A stretch of 64,000 bases of DNA from Anaerolineae bacterium (lineage in GTDB: Bacteria > Chloroflexota > Anaerolineae > UBA3071): positions 1 through 64,000 of the forward strand of contig JARYMM010000003.1 of assembly GCA_029907105.1 (NCBI GenBank), given 5' to 3'. This document shows, piece by piece, positions 7,648 to 16,022 of this stretch (position 1 is the stretch's first letter; each line of letters starts with the position of its first letter). Both the position numbers and the translations under genes were made by a program. The notes beneath the pieces are model-generated. The model did not search any database. It was not told the origin of the DNA and saw nothing but the letters and a program-made list of their open reading frames with translations.

Positions 7648-9000
7648 CTACAGGCTCTCCGTTACCTCGAGTGGTTCGAGTTCCGCCTCTTCCGCTGCCG
7701 ACTCATCTTCCGCTTCCGCAGCCACGAGCTCAGCCTCTTCCTCTTCGGCCGCTGGCTCAACTTCGGCCTCTTCCTCTTCGGCCGCTGGCTCAATTTCGGC
7801 CTCTTCCTCCTCGCCAGGCACCCCTTCTTCGCGCCAGTCGAATTCCACGTACTGATCCTCGGGCACCTGTCTGAGGCTGAGGGCCATGCGACGACGGTGC
7901 GGCTCGATGCGGATGATGCGCATGGTCAGGACATCGCCCCGCTTCACCACCTCGCGGGGATGGGTGATGCGATGGTCGGACAGCTCCGAGATGTGGATCA
8001 ACCCCTCGATGCCGGGCCCCACACGGGCGAAAGCGCCGAAATCGGTAAGCTTGGTGATGGTGCCTTCCACGAGTTGGCCCACGGCGTAGTTCTCGTGCAC
8101 CACACTCCAGGGTTCTGGCTGCAACTGCCGCAGGCTCAAGCCGATCCGCCGGCGCTCCGGCTCCACTTTCAGAACGTAAACCTCTACTTCCTGGCCCACT
8201 TTGAGCACTTCGCTGGGGTGTTGTACCTGTCCCCAGGAGAGCTCCGAAAGATGGATCAGACCGTCCGCACCGCCCAGGTCTACGAAAGCGCCGAAGTCGG
8301 TCAGACTGGTGACCACGCCTTTCCGAATATCCCCTTTGCGCAGTTCACTGAGCAGGCGCTCCTTCTCCTGGCGGCGCCGTTCACGCATGGCCAGGCGTTC
8401 GGAGAGGATGAGGCGGTTGCGGCTGCGGTCCAGTTCGACGATCTTGAATAAGAGCTGCTTGCCTACCAGATGAGACCAACGGCTGGCCCCCTTCGCCTCC
8501 GAGGGCTTCTCCTCCTGCTGCGTGACCAACTGAGAACCAGGGGCAAATCCACGCACCTGCCCCATTTCCACGATCAGGCCGCCACGGTTACAGCCGATAA
8601 CTTTGGCCTCGAGGCTTTCCTGCGTCTGGAAAAGCCGTTCCGCCTCCCGCCAATCCCGCTCCTGCTGGGCACGGGCAATGGACAAGACGATGTTGCCATA
8701 GCGGTCTTCCGGCCGCACGACGTAGACCAGTATGGAGTCGCCCTCGTGGAGGCTGGAGAGATACTCCGGGTCGAGTTGCTCCAGTTCGCGGCCGGGGACG
8801 ATGCCTTCGGTTTTGGAGCCCACGTCAACGAGCATCTCCGAAGGGCTGATGCTGACGATGGTGCCTTCCAGGATCTGGCCATGTTCCAACGTCTGGTAGG
8901 CGTAGGCCTGGGCTATTTCTGTCTCCATGAAGTGTTCGATTTCTTGGGCGTTCACCTCCTCTGGTTCGTATACTGCCTGGGCGTTCTGTGGCTGAGTCAT
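7648..9000 (-). CDS. rpsA: Ribosomal protein S1 (four S1 domains)
   Basis: 450 residues, shorter than the six-domain E. coli S1. Four S1 RNA-binding domains are visible (about 38-110, 125-200, 215-285, 300-370); the last two carry the strongest motifs, [20 protein letters not shown] and [20 protein letters not shown]. It should bind mRNA on the 30S subunit and aid initiation. The C-terminal 60 residues are a Glu/Ala tail made by an imperfect DNA repeat (7739-7815). The start MTQPQNAQ at 9000 is preferred over an open upstream extension because homology begins there. A promoter is at 9099-9127. Confidence 0.93.
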   Translation of the reverse strand: MTQPQNAQAVYEPEEVNAQEIEHFMETEIAQAYAYQTLEHGQILEGTIVSISPSEMLVDVGSKTEGIVPGRELEQLDPEYLSSLHEGDSILVYVVRPEDRYGNIVLSIARAQQERDWREAERLFQTQESLEAKVIGCNRGGLIVEMGQVRGFAPGSQLVTQQEEKPSEAKGASRWSHLVGKQLLFKIVELDRSRNRLILSERLAMRERRRQEKERLLSELRKGDIRKGVVTSLTDFGAFVDLGGADGLIHLSELSWGQVQHPSEVLKVGQEVEVYVLKVEPERRRIGLSLRQLQPEPWSVVHENYAVGQLVEGTITKLTDFGAFARVGPGIEGLIHISELSDHRITHPREVVKRGDVLTMRIIRIEPHRRRMALSLRQVPEDQYVEFDWREEGVPGEEEEAEIEPAAEEEEAEVEPAAEEEEAELVAAEAEDESAAEEAELEPLEVTESL

Positions 9001-9098
9001 GGATGTTTTTTTCTTCTCCTCGGTGATGGGGCTTGTACAGTGGCAGGTCTTCTGGTGCCTCGATGGGCTTTCACTGCACACCCTTGATAGCACAGCAG

Positions 9099-9127
9099 AT
9101 TATACAAGAATTGGCCACAAAAGGCAA
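9099..9127 (-). promoter_or_regulatory. Promoter of rpsA
   Basis: Minus strand TTGCCT (9127-9122), 17-bp spacer, TATAAT (9104-9099), about 100 nt before the rpsA start. Confidence 0.75.
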
Positions 9128-9169
9128 GCACGACTCTCCGCTTGCACAGGGCGGCCGGCGGCGATGCCC

Positions 9170-9550
9170 TCACTCGGCCAGGGCGATGGCTTCGATCTCC
9201 ACCAGCGCCCCCAGGGGCAGGGCGGCGACCTGCACGGTGGAGCGGGCGGGCGGGACAACGGCGAAGGCCTGGCCGTAGACCTGGTTGACGGTGGCGAAGT
9301 CGGCCATGTCCTGCAGGAAGATGGTGGTCTTGACCACCTGGTTCAGACTGCTGCCGGCGGCCTCCAGCACGGCCTGCAGGTTGGCCAGCGCCTGGCGAGT
9401 CTGAGCGGCAATGCCGGAACGCAATTGTCCCAGCACAGGGTCTATGCCGATCTGCCCGGCGGTGAAGACCAGGTGGCCCACGCGTACGGCCTGCGAATAT
9501 GGGCCGATCGCGGCCGGCGCCTTTGCAGTGGCGATGATCTCTCGTGGCAT
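9170..9550 (-). CDS. ridA: RidA family 2-iminobutanoate/2-iminopropanoate deaminase
   Basis: 126 residues, the standard RidA size. IGPYSQAV, VFTAGQIG and the active-site Arg in PPARSTVQV are all present, and the C-terminus VEIEAIAL is typical. It hydrolyses reactive enamine/imine intermediates released by PLP enzymes; one such enzyme is encoded at 24309-25496. It starts after AAGGAG and has its own promoter at 9620-9648. Confidence 0.95.
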   Translation of the reverse strand: MPREIIATAKAPAAIGPYSQAVRVGHLVFTAGQIGIDPVLGQLRSGIAAQTRQALANLQAVLEAAGSSLNQVVKTTIFLQDMADFATVNQVYGQAFAVVPPARSTVQVAALPLGALVEIEAIALAE

Positions 9551-9619
9551 GGGGTCTCCTTATCACAGTGAAGTGGGGGGTGAGAGCAGCGCTACAGAGG
9601 TAGTCTCCCTCCAACCCCC

Positions 9620-9648
9620 ATTTTACTCATCTTCGGCCCCGTTGTCAA
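9620..9648 (-). promoter_or_regulatory. Promoter of ridA
   Basis: Minus strand TTGACA (9648-9643), 17-bp spacer, TAAAAT (9625-9620). Confidence 0.75.
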
Positions 9649-9654
9649 ACACGG

Positions 9655-10860
9655 TCATTTCGGTATCGCCAGAGCCATCAGCAGCGCTGCGGCCAGGGCC
9701 AGGGCGCCGCCAAAGTAGAAGGGCGCCGATGGGGCCAGGTAGCGCCACAGCAGGCCGGCGATAAGCGAGGCAGGGAAGTCAAGCAGACCCAGCACGGCGC
9801 TGTAGGTGCCGTAGGCCGTGCCGCGCAATTCCTCCGGCACGATGTCGGCCACCATGGCCCTGGCCGTGCCGTAGGCCAGGCCGTAGTAGACGCCGTACAC
9901 CGCATACAGCACCCAGACGTGCCACCCCGTGCGAGCCAGCCCGAAGCCCAGGTAGATGGCGGCGTAGACCAGCCAGCCACCGATGATGAGCCGCCGCCGT
10001 CCGATGCGATCGGACAGCGAGCCGGCCGGCGTGCTGACCAGGGTGTAGATCACGTTGAAGGTGACCAGCATGCCCAGGACGGATAACACGCTCAGCCCTC
10101 GCTCCTGTGCCCGCAGGATGAGGAAGGCGTCGGAGGAATTGCCCAGGTCGAAGAGGCCGACGATGAGCATGAAGATACAAAAGCGGCGGCCCAGGCTGCG
10201 CAAGGCGAAGCGGGGCATCTCTCTTGTTTTGGTCACCGGCACGTCCCGAGCGCCCAGGGCCAGCGAGAGCACGGCCAGGAAGGCGGGGATGAGGCTGATG
10301 AGCACCACGGTCTGGAAAGTGTCCCGGCCCAGGGCCAAGGCATTGGCCTGGGTATACCAGACGACGCCCAGGGCGATGAGCAGGCCCAGCACGGCGCCGC
10401 CGGTGTCGGCGGCGCGGTGGAAGCCGAAGGCCAGCCCGCGATGCTGCTCGTCAATGGAGTCGGCGACGAGCGCATCGCGGGGCGCGGTGCGAATGCCCTT
10501 GCCCACGCGGTCGGCCCAGCGCACGCCGGCCACCGTGCCCCAGGAATTGGCGAAGTAGAAGAAGGGTTTGGAAAGGGCCGAAAGTGCGTAACCGGCTACG
10601 GCCAGCCACTTGCGGGCGCGCAGGCGATCGGAGAGCCAGCCGGAGAAGACCTTGAGCAGGCTGGCCGTGGCCTCGGCGATGCCCTCGATGAAGCCGATAA
10701 TGTCGGTCTTGACGCCCAGCACGTTGGCCAGGAACAGGGGCAGGATGTTGATGACCATCTCGCTGGAGATGTCCATGAAGAAGCTGGTCAGGCTGGTGGC
10801 CCAGACGTTGCGGGGCAGGGAGCGCAGCCCGACTCGGGCCTCTGGCTGGCTGGTGTTCAT
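9655..10860 (-). CDS. Major facilitator superfamily transporter
   Basis: 401 residues with about 12 hydrophobic segments. MFS loop motifs are present: GWLSDRLRARKW after TM2 and the cognate SLSDRIGRRRLIIGG in the second half. DRVGKGIRTAPRDALVADS resembles the MFS subgroup often annotated as multidrug or tetracycline-like exporters; the substrate is unknown. The start at 10860 is preferred to 10869 because GAGAGG then lies 9 nt upstream. Confidence 0.85.
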   Translation of the reverse strand: MNTSQPEARVGLRSLPRNVWATSLTSFFMDISSEMVINILPLFLANVLGVKTDIIGFIEGIAEATASLLKVFSGWLSDRLRARKWLAVAGYALSALSKPFFYFANSWGTVAGVRWADRVGKGIRTAPRDALVADSIDEQHRGLAFGFHRAADTGGAVLGLLIALGVVWYTQANALALGRDTFQTVVLISLIPAFLAVLSLALGARDVPVTKTREMPRFALRSLGRRFCIFMLIVGLFDLGNSSDAFLILRAQERGLSVLSVLGMLVTFNVIYTLVSTPAGSLSDRIGRRRLIIGGWLVYAAIYLGFGLARTGWHVWVLYAVYGVYYGLAYGTARAMVADIVPEELRGTAYGTYSAVLGLLDFPASLIAGLLWRYLAPSAPFYFGGALALAAALLMALAIPK

Positions 10861-10948
10861 GAGTCCCATCCTCTCACGGTAAGCGATACCTGATACGTAG
10901 AGCTACACCGTAGTACCTTGCCGGTGAGATTCTTGCACTACGGGCCTC

Positions 10949-13342
10949 TCACTGTCGCAGCACCAGGGGCAAGAAAGCCAGCGGCGGGTTGGGCAGCCAA
11001 TACGCATCCGCGCTTTGCGTGCCGACCGTGCGAGCGTAGCGGAAGGTCAGGCCGGCTGTGCTGACCGTCACCGGCGTGTTGCCGATGACCTGGCCGGCCG
11101 CGCTGATCGCGTAGGCTTGCGGCGGCCCGCCGGCCGCACCCCAATCCGGCAGCCGCGCCACGGTCAGGTCGGTGTCCGGCCCCAACGGCTGGCGCACGAT
11201 GGTGCCCCACTCCCCGCGCGTCTCGATCAGGTAGTGGTCGCCGGAGGTCAGGGTCGTGCCGCCGTAGCCCTTGAAGACGCCCGCTGTCAGGTTCCCCCCG
11301 TCGCAGGTCACCATGACGCCCTCGGCCGGGATGACGTGGGGCCCAATGACCCAGCCCCACCGGCTCGACCAGTCGGCATAGACCCGGCAGGTCTCGAAGT
11401 CGGTACGAGAAAGGATGGGGTCCTCCCAGGTGAAGCCGGTGATCCGCTGGTCGGCGTAGGTCGCCAGCACCCACTTTTGGAACTCGCTCACCACCCGCAG
11501 CCACTCGCCGTCCAGCCCGCCGCCGTAGTCGGGCGAGGGCACCACGTCGTAGCTGAGCATGTAGCCCATGGCCAGGTTCCAGCGCAAGATGCCTTTGCGG
11601 GTGGTGAAGGTCTCCGGCGCCAGGTCGTTCTGGTAGAAGAAGGCCTTGTCCCGCGCCAGCGCCGTGGCCAGGGGGTAGGGCTGCCAGCCCTCCGCGCCCC
11701 ACCACTCGTCGGTCTGGCCCAGCACCTGGTTCAGGAGCACGCTGCCGTGGAAGCCCACCTCGGTCTCGGCCAGGCGGTCGTAGCCGGCGGTGGTCATCAG
11801 CAGCCTGTCCCGGTAGGTGCGGGTGTGGGCCAGCCAGCCGTCCATGTAGGCCAGGGGCGACGGCGAGGCCGGGTTGTAGTCCAGCGGCCATCCGGCCGAG
11901 CCGACCCCGTGCTCGTAGAGCAGGTCGGCGGGCACGTCGGTGGTCATCTCCCGCACCAGGCGGTCCAGCCGGTTGCGCACGAAGGTCGGGTAGGGCGAGA
12001 TGACGTAGCCCGTGCGCGGGCCCCGGGGCTCGGCCAGGGGGTTGCCGTCCCGGTCCAGCACGGCCACGTCGCGCACCGTCAGCGGCGGCGGCAGGGTGGT
12101 CAGGGTGGGGGATTGGGCGTCCCACCAGGCGGGGTCGGTGTAGGGCATGACCAGCAGCCCGCGGGCCTGGGCCTGGCGCACCATGGCCGCCATCTCGGCC
12201 GTGCTGCCCCAGGCTGGGGCCGGCGGCAGCAGGTCCGGGGGGTTGGCCTCGAAGCCGCCCGGCTGGAAGGCCATGAGATGGAGAATGCCGGGCGCGGGGA
12301 TGCGACTGAGGATGGTGCCGTAGGCGCTGAACGGCTGGCTGATCTGGGAAACGTCGGCCTTGTAGAGGGGTGCGGCCGCCAGTTGCCCGTAGCGCGCCCC
12401 CAGCTTGGTCCGCAGCGAGGGATACGCGGCGATGCCGTTGTCGGCCCGGTAGGCCTGAGCCGCCTCCAGCGCCGTATCGCCGACCCGCAGCCGCACCCAG
12501 GGCGTGGTGTAGGCGCTGCCGTCCGGCACGTGCACGTGGTAGACGTGGATCAGCACGGCTGTGTCCGGCAGGTACTCGTCGTCGTGGTAGAAGCCCAGGT
12601 CAAGATACGGGATGGCGCCGCCCGTCTGCAGGGTGTAGAGCGCCAGCCGGCCGCCCACGCTCTCCAACCACAGCAGATCGGCGAAGGTGCCGCCGTAGCC
12701 GGGGTAGCGCGTGGCGAAGGAACGGTTCTCGGCGAAGAACTGGGGCGTGAGCATGACTCCCGGCAGGAAGGGCAGCAGCGCGCCGTGGATCTCCGCCTCG
12801 GCGAAGACGGGGTCGCAGGGGAACAACACCTGGTCCAGGGTATAGCCGCGGCCGTTCTGCAGGCGCACCTGCATGTCCAGATGGCGGCCGGCCGAGGGCT
12901 TGAGCGTGACCTGGGCGGCCACGCGCTGGCTGCCGCCCGGTTCGGGGGTGTAGGTGAAGGTCAGCGTTTGTGTGGCGGCCGACCAGGTGTAACTGAAGCT
13001 ATCTGGCGCGGCGGCGTCGAAGCCGCAGCCACCGACAAAGGCGCCCTCATCGTTGAACACCGCGCCCCACAGGCACTCATAGCGCGAGCCCAGGGTGACG
13101 CTGCCGCCCCCGGTCGTCTTGTCGGTGATGTAGGCGAGGCTGCCGTTGGATTTGCGAAAGCCGATCTCGTAGTAGAGCGTGTTGCCCAGCTTGATGAACT
13201 CCGGGTGTGAGTCGTCGAAGTAGATGCCGTCCTGCGGTGACGCGGTTGCCCCGGCTATGGGCGCGGCTGGCGGAAACGCCATGGCCAGGAGCAAAGCCAC
13301 CCCGAAGAAACGACAGGCCATTGGACTTATGAAGCGTTTCAT
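10949..13342 (-). CDS. Large secreted protein, glycoside-hydrolase-like, ending FLPLVLRQ
   Basis: 797 residues with a Sec signal peptide (hydrophobic about 10-32). The first third is beta-rich, resembling a carbohydrate-binding or GH-fold N domain; the second third (about 340-640) has alternating strands and helices with Asp/Trp-rich loops (MPYTDPAWWDAQSP, ITGFTWEDPIL), as in TIM-barrel hydrolases and proteins annotated DUF6259. The catalytic residues cannot be assigned with confidence. The C-terminus FLPLVLRQ resembles a terminal motif I recall from many exported Chloroflexota proteins. A strong AAGGAGG site and a consensus promoter (13466-13494) precede it. Confidence 0.7.
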   Translation of the reverse strand: MKRFISPMACRFFGVALLLAMAFPPAAPIAGATASPQDGIYFDDSHPEFIKLGNTLYYEIGFRKSNGSLAYITDKTTGGGSVTLGSRYECLWGAVFNDEGAFVGGCGFDAAAPDSFSYTWSAATQTLTFTYTPEPGGSQRVAAQVTLKPSAGRHLDMQVRLQNGRGYTLDQVLFPCDPVFAEAEIHGALLPFLPGVMLTPQFFAENRSFATRYPGYGGTFADLLWLESVGGRLALYTLQTGGAIPYLDLGFYHDDEYLPDTAVLIHVYHVHVPDGSAYTTPWVRLRVGDTALEAAQAYRADNGIAAYPSLRTKLGARYGQLAAAPLYKADVSQISQPFSAYGTILSRIPAPGILHLMAFQPGGFEANPPDLLPPAPAWGSTAEMAAMVRQAQARGLLVMPYTDPAWWDAQSPTLTTLPPPLTVRDVAVLDRDGNPLAEPRGPRTGYVISPYPTFVRNRLDRLVREMTTDVPADLLYEHGVGSAGWPLDYNPASPSPLAYMDGWLAHTRTYRDRLLMTTAGYDRLAETEVGFHGSVLLNQVLGQTDEWWGAEGWQPYPLATALARDKAFFYQNDLAPETFTTRKGILRWNLAMGYMLSYDVVPSPDYGGGLDGEWLRVVSEFQKWVLATYADQRITGFTWEDPILSRTDFETCRVYADWSSRWGWVIGPHVIPAEGVMVTCDGGNLTAGVFKGYGGTTLTSGDHYLIETRGEWGTIVRQPLGPDTDLTVARLPDWGAAGGPPQAYAISAAGQVIGNTPVTVSTAGLTFRYARTVGTQSADAYWLPNPPLAFLPLVLRQ

Positions 13343-13465
13343 CGGTAAGACCTCCTTTCCAATGCGGCCGGGAACAGCTCGCTTGCCAGATTGGTGGGTT
13401 GGGGGGTTACCAGGGCGTCCTCAGAATCACGCTGTGGGCATACAGCCATCGTTCTACTGGTCGAA

Positions 13466-13494
13466 AGTATACACGGAAATGGCCGGGACGTCAA
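13466..13494 (-). promoter_or_regulatory. Promoter of the secreted protein gene
   Basis: Minus strand TTGACG (13494-13489), 17-bp spacer, TATACT (13471-13466). Confidence 0.8.
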
Positions 13495-13635
13495 TTAGGC
13501 GGGACGTCGCGGAAACAACCGCTCCTCGATGGCCCGCTTCGATTCCAGTTGATCGTCCTTGACCAGGCCGATATAGCCCCCTTCTATTTCCCTGGAAAAA
13601 TGAACCGTCCCGAAAAACCCTAGCAGGTGGTCCCC

Positions 13636-13731
13636 GTCATTCTGAGCGAAGCGAAGAATCTTGGTTATGTCGTGTGAAACCGCTTGCCTGGCGGAGGGGA
13701 GATGCTTCGTCGCTTCGCTCCTCAGCATGAC
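13636..13731. repeat. Dispersed foldback repeat (GTCATTCTGAGCGAAGCGAAG type)
   Basis: Left end GTCATTCTGAGCGAAGCG, right end CTTCGCTCCTCAGCATGAC, an imperfect inverted pair spanning 96 bp. Related copies lie at 20121-20199, 25577-25706, 55910-55986 and 59639-59761. Repeats of this type are widespread in unrelated bacteria. Confidence 0.85.
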
Positions 13732-13765
13732 AAACTACCGGGGGACTTCCGCCGTGCCGGACTAG

Positions 13766-13864
13766 TACGACGCTCTCATCGCTCGCCAACGGGCTGATGA
13801 ACTGCGCGAGTCCCTGGAGACAGTCCGCGAAATACTGAAGCAACAGGGGAAACTCAGTGCCTGA
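13766..13864 (+). pseudogene. Tail of a decayed antitoxin
   Basis: An open stretch of 32 codons ends RESLETVREILKQQGKLSA, the charged helical C-terminus expected of a Phd/RelB-like antitoxin. A TAG stop lies directly in front, and the N-terminal half is missing. It overlaps the toxin remnant by GTGCCTGA. Confidence 0.55.
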
Positions 13865-14014
13865 GTACACCATCGTATTTGCTCAGGGAAGATGGAGCGC
13901 CTCAGTGCTCATGTTGTCAGCCGGATATTCTCCAAGATAGAGGCCTTAGCTCAAGACCCTCGTCCCCCTGGCTGCCACAAGCTGTGGGGCTTCGAGAATC
14001 TTTGGCCCATTCGT
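13857..14014 (+). pseudogene. Frameshifted, truncated RelE-like toxin remnant
   Basis: GTG at 13857 opens PEYTIVFAQ, a normal RelE start; after a frame change near 13885 the homology continues as ERLSAHVVSRIFSKIEAL and HKLWGFENLWPIR, then ends. The usual strand pair GDYRVVY is lost. With the antitoxin tail upstream it marks a dead TA module. Confidence 0.7.
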
Positions 14015-14037
14015 ACTCCTTCATGCACAAAAGACAA

Positions 14038-14155
14038 ACCCCCTCTGCGCTTGGCGCACAGAGGGGGCCTGGTGATTCAACGGCGCTGTGGAACGCTACT
14101 GGCGCTTGCGGCGGCGCAGGCGTGCATATCCGGCCAGCCCTGCCAGCCCGCTGCC
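14038..14155 (-). repeat. Duplicated segment copy 1: protein tail plus terminator
   Basis: Direct repeat of 15577-15690. On the minus strand it encodes GSGLAGLAGYARLRRRKRQ and a stop, then a hairpin with CCCCCTCTG arms. A hydrophobic stretch followed by a basic end resembles the tail of an LPXTG- or PEP-CTERM-like anchored protein; the body of the gene is absent. Confidence 0.7.
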
Positions 14156-14223
14156 GAAAGGGGCAGGGTGGCAGGCTCTGGGAGAGGACGTCATAGACTG
14201 GCGAGTGCAGATAGGCCCGATTT

Positions 14224-14252
14224 TTGCTTCTTTTATCCGGCGGTGATATAAT
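14224..14252 (+). promoter_or_regulatory. Promoter upstream of the DUF2281 gene
   Basis: TTGCTT (14224-14229), 17-bp spacer, TATAAT (14247-14252) with TGA extension. The foldback at 14288-14385 separates it from the gene. Confidence 0.75.
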
Positions 14253-14287
14253 CTGGATCCGGCCAAAATGAATTGGGAGGTCCGGTA

Positions 14288-14385
14288 GGGGCGAGGCATT
14301 CCCCACGGATCATCCCTCAAGCCGTGCCGGCTCGTCGGATGGGATTGCGCCGCTTGACGACGGTGCCCCCGGAATGCCTCGCCCC
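14288..14385. repeat. Foldback element with GGGGCGAGGCATTCC ends
   Basis: Perfect 15-bp inverted ends (14288-14302 and 14371-14385) surround about 68 bp. It lies between promoter and start codon of the DUF2281 gene, so it would be transcribed as a long hairpin in the 5' leader. Confidence 0.85.
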
Positions 14386-14410
14386 TGTGTGTAAATTTAC
14401 GGAGGTACGC

Positions 14411-14653
14411 ATGGAGGAAAGAATCTGGCGTGAATACACCGCTTTGCCGCCCGAATTGCAGAAACTGGTAGCCGATTTTGTCACTTTCTTGCGAACGCGC
14501 TATGCACCAGAACGCACCAACAAGCCTGCCAAACGTACCAGGTTGGCCGACGAGCCTTTTATTGGTATGTGGAGCGATCGTGAGGACATGCAGGATAGTA
14601 GCTCGTGGGTGCGCAGCGTTCGCCAGAGCGAATGGATGGGGCGCCATGCTTGA
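14411..14653 (+). CDS. DUF2281-type antitoxin
   Basis: 80 residues: REYTALPPELQKLVADFVTFL near the N-terminus and a C-terminal FIGMWSDREDMQDSSSWVR block, typical of DUF2281 proteins that pair with PIN toxins. GGAGG lies 5 nt before the ATG. Its stop overlaps the start of a PIN gene that is now only a remnant, so this antitoxin appears orphaned. Confidence 0.8.
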   Translation: MEERIWREYTALPPELQKLVADFVTFLRTRYAPERTNKPAKRTRLADEPFIGMWSDREDMQDSSSWVRSVRQSEWMGRHA

Positions 14654-14735
14654 TTTGGTGATTGTGGACACCGACGTGCTGATTGACGCAGGGCGCAACA
14701 GTGGTATTCTTTTCAGGAGAGTGGAGGATGGATGA
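14647..14735 (+). pseudogene. N-terminal stub of a PIN-domain toxin
   Basis: The frame starts in the antitoxin end and reads LVIVDTDVLIDAGR, the first PIN strand with its catalytic Asp, then stops after 29 codons. The remaining 100 or so residues of a VapC-type RNase are missing; the break coincides with the start of the next TA pair. Confidence 0.75.
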
Positions 14736-15048
14736 CCATACACTCACGCAGAGGGTAGCCGTTCTGATAGATCGAGGCATCTTCAGGGACGAAGAAAGCC
14801 TGAGGGCCTCCGCTTATCGGAGCCTTTTGATCCTGCGGCCTGAGTTGAAGGTCGAGATTGCCCTCTCTTTGTATGAGCGGGAGGAGGTTTCCCTGGGGAG
14901 GGCAGCTGAAATCGCTGGCCTTTCTCGTGAGGAATTCAAGGAAATACTGGCTTCCCGGGGTATGGAGCGAAGAATGCCTTTGCGTTCCTCCGAGGAGATT
15001 GAAGCCGACGTCCGATTCTTGGTGGAGGGAAGATGCAAGGCATCTTGA
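14728..15048 (+). CDS. UPF0175 family antitoxin
   Basis: 106 residues. The UPF0175 signature is visible: LSLYEREEVSLGRAAEIAGL followed by SREEFKEILASRG, a helix-turn-helix-like region. AGGAG lies 8 nt before the ATG at 14728, which is preferred over an upstream ATG. Proteins of this family usually precede PIN-domain genes, as here, with a 16-bp overlap; it is the probable antitoxin and autorepressor. Confidence 0.85.
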   Translation: MDDHTLTQRVAVLIDRGIFRDEESLRASAYRSLLILRPELKVEIALSLYEREEVSLGRAAEIAGLSREEFKEILASRGMERRMPLRSSEEIEADVRFLVEGRCKAS

Positions 15049-15527
15049 TGGACACGGACATTCTGAGCATCTTCGCCAAAGCAGATGCCTTGTCTCTCCT
15101 GCGTCATCTGCTCCAGTGTGAGCATTTTCTTATCACTCCAGGTGTGTTGAACGAGCTCCTGGTGCCGTTGGAATATGGGTATGATTTCCCCCGCCAAATC
15201 CTTGACCAAGCCGAAATCGTGCCTATGACGCCCGAGGAGGCTCAGGACTATGAGGCATTGAGAATTGAGGGGAAACTCAGCGTAGCCGATGCGGAGATGA
15301 TCGCAATCTGTAAACGACGCCGGTGGATCTATATCACCATGGACAGGGTTGCCTTGCGATGTGCTGAAGAATTCGGTGTGCGCACTGTAGACCTGCGGGC
15401 ATTACTGGAAGCGATCAAAAGGGCGGGATTGCTAAGTCTGAAGCAATTGCGGGCATTGATTGAGCGGATGGAGCGAGAGGATCGGACCCGAATTCCCTTC
15501 AAAGAGGCGCTTTTGAAGCCGGAATAG
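15033..15527 (+). CDS. PIN-domain toxin (DUF3368-like)
   Basis: 164 residues. The first strand ILMDTDILSIFAK holds the first acidic residue, VLNELLVPLEYG the second and GKLSVADAEMIAICKRR the third, as in PIN RNases; the ITMDRVALRCAEEFGV end completes the fold. The longer C-terminal helix resembles the DUF3368 subgroup. It is the only intact toxin in 13.7-16.1 kb. A hairpin follows 50 bp after the stop. Confidence 0.87.
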   Translation: MQGILMDTDILSIFAKADALSLLRHLLQCEHFLITPGVLNELLVPLEYGYDFPRQILDQAEIVPMTPEEAQDYEALRIEGKLSVADAEMIAICKRRRWIYITMDRVALRCAEEFGVRTVDLRALLEAIKRAGLLSLKQLRALIERMEREDRTRIPFKEALLKPE

Positions 15528-15576
15528 GTCACGCTGGAACACACCAACGCCAACCTTCTGGAGTGGCAAAAGCCAA

Positions 15577-15607
15577 GCCCCCTCTGTGCTTGGTGCACAG
15601 AGGGGGC
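15577..15607. terminator. Hairpin terminator after the PIN toxin
   Basis: GCCCCCTCTGTG and its exact complement enclose a 7-nt loop. On the plus strand a short T-run follows (TTTGTG); on the minus strand TTGGCTTTT follows, so it may work in both directions. Confidence 0.65.
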
Positions 15608-15690
15608 TTTGTGATTCAACGGCGCTGTGGAACGCTACTGGCGGCGCTTGCGACGGTGCAGGCGTGCATATCCGGCCAGCCCGCTGCCAG
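15577..15690 (-). repeat. Duplicated segment copy 2
   Basis: Direct repeat of 14038-14155, with small indels (GLAG duplication absent here). The minus strand reads SGLAGYARLHRRKRRQ then a stop, followed by the hairpin. The two copies flank the TA region in the same orientation, about 1.4 kb apart. Confidence 0.75.
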
Positions 15691-15709
15691 ATTCCCCGTC
15701 GAATAGCGG

Positions 15710-16022
15710 CTAATCGGCCTCCCTTTTCCATGTCGCAGGTATCGCTTCCCTGGCTGCCGGCGGCAATCGCTGCGGGTAAACCCGGATGTCAGCCTGTCTC
15801 AGCAATTCATCCTCCACAGATCGGACATGCTGTTGTTGCTTTTCCCGCGCCAGCGACATGCGGGCTGCCTCCCTTGCCTCCGCAGCCGAGACGGTGACTG
15901 ACTTCAGCACCAGGTAGATAGCCGCCGTTCCATCCGGGCGCTCAAAGAGACCCAAATTCCCCTTGGGGCATCGTTGCCGCCAGCTCTTGCAACTCATGGT
16001 ACATCGCCCGCGCCGATTCCAC
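15710..16022 (-). pseudogene. Frameshifted small gene of unknown function
   Basis: From GTG at 16022 the frame reads ESARAMYHELQELAATMPQG; one extra G in a GGGG run near 15964 then breaks it. In the next frame a coherent continuation reads NLGLFERPDGTAAIYLVL and runs to a stop at 15710 (about 100 residues in total). The join looks like one protein split by a frameshift (or a sequencing indel). I do not recognise the family. Confidence 0.5.

Larger units (their letters stand above)
13343..13765. other. Gap with promoter, repeat and possible coding remnant
   Basis: Holds the promoter of the secreted-protein gene, a copy of the motif CCTGGAAAAATGAACCGTCC (13591-13610), and a foldback repeat (13636-13731). 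On the minus strand 13592-13495 reads openly as EIEGGYIGLVKDDQLESK and beyond to a stop, which looks like the tail of a lost gene. I see no intact gene. Confidence 0.6.
14015..14410. other. Gap holding duplicated segment copy 1, promoter and foldback
   Basis: Contains copy 1 of a 115-bp duplicated segment (14038-14155), the promoter at 14224-14252 and a foldback element (14288-14385). Nothing else gene-like is visible. Confidence 0.7.

Noticed and set aside
11015-13210. 731-codon open frame opposite the secreted protein
   Set aside because: The minus-strand gene has a signal peptide, strong ribosome binding site and promoter; the plus frame has none of these.
14038-15690. Composite transposon bounded by direct repeats
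   Set aside because: The repeats encode a protein tail and terminator, not an insertion sequence, and no transposase lies between or near them.
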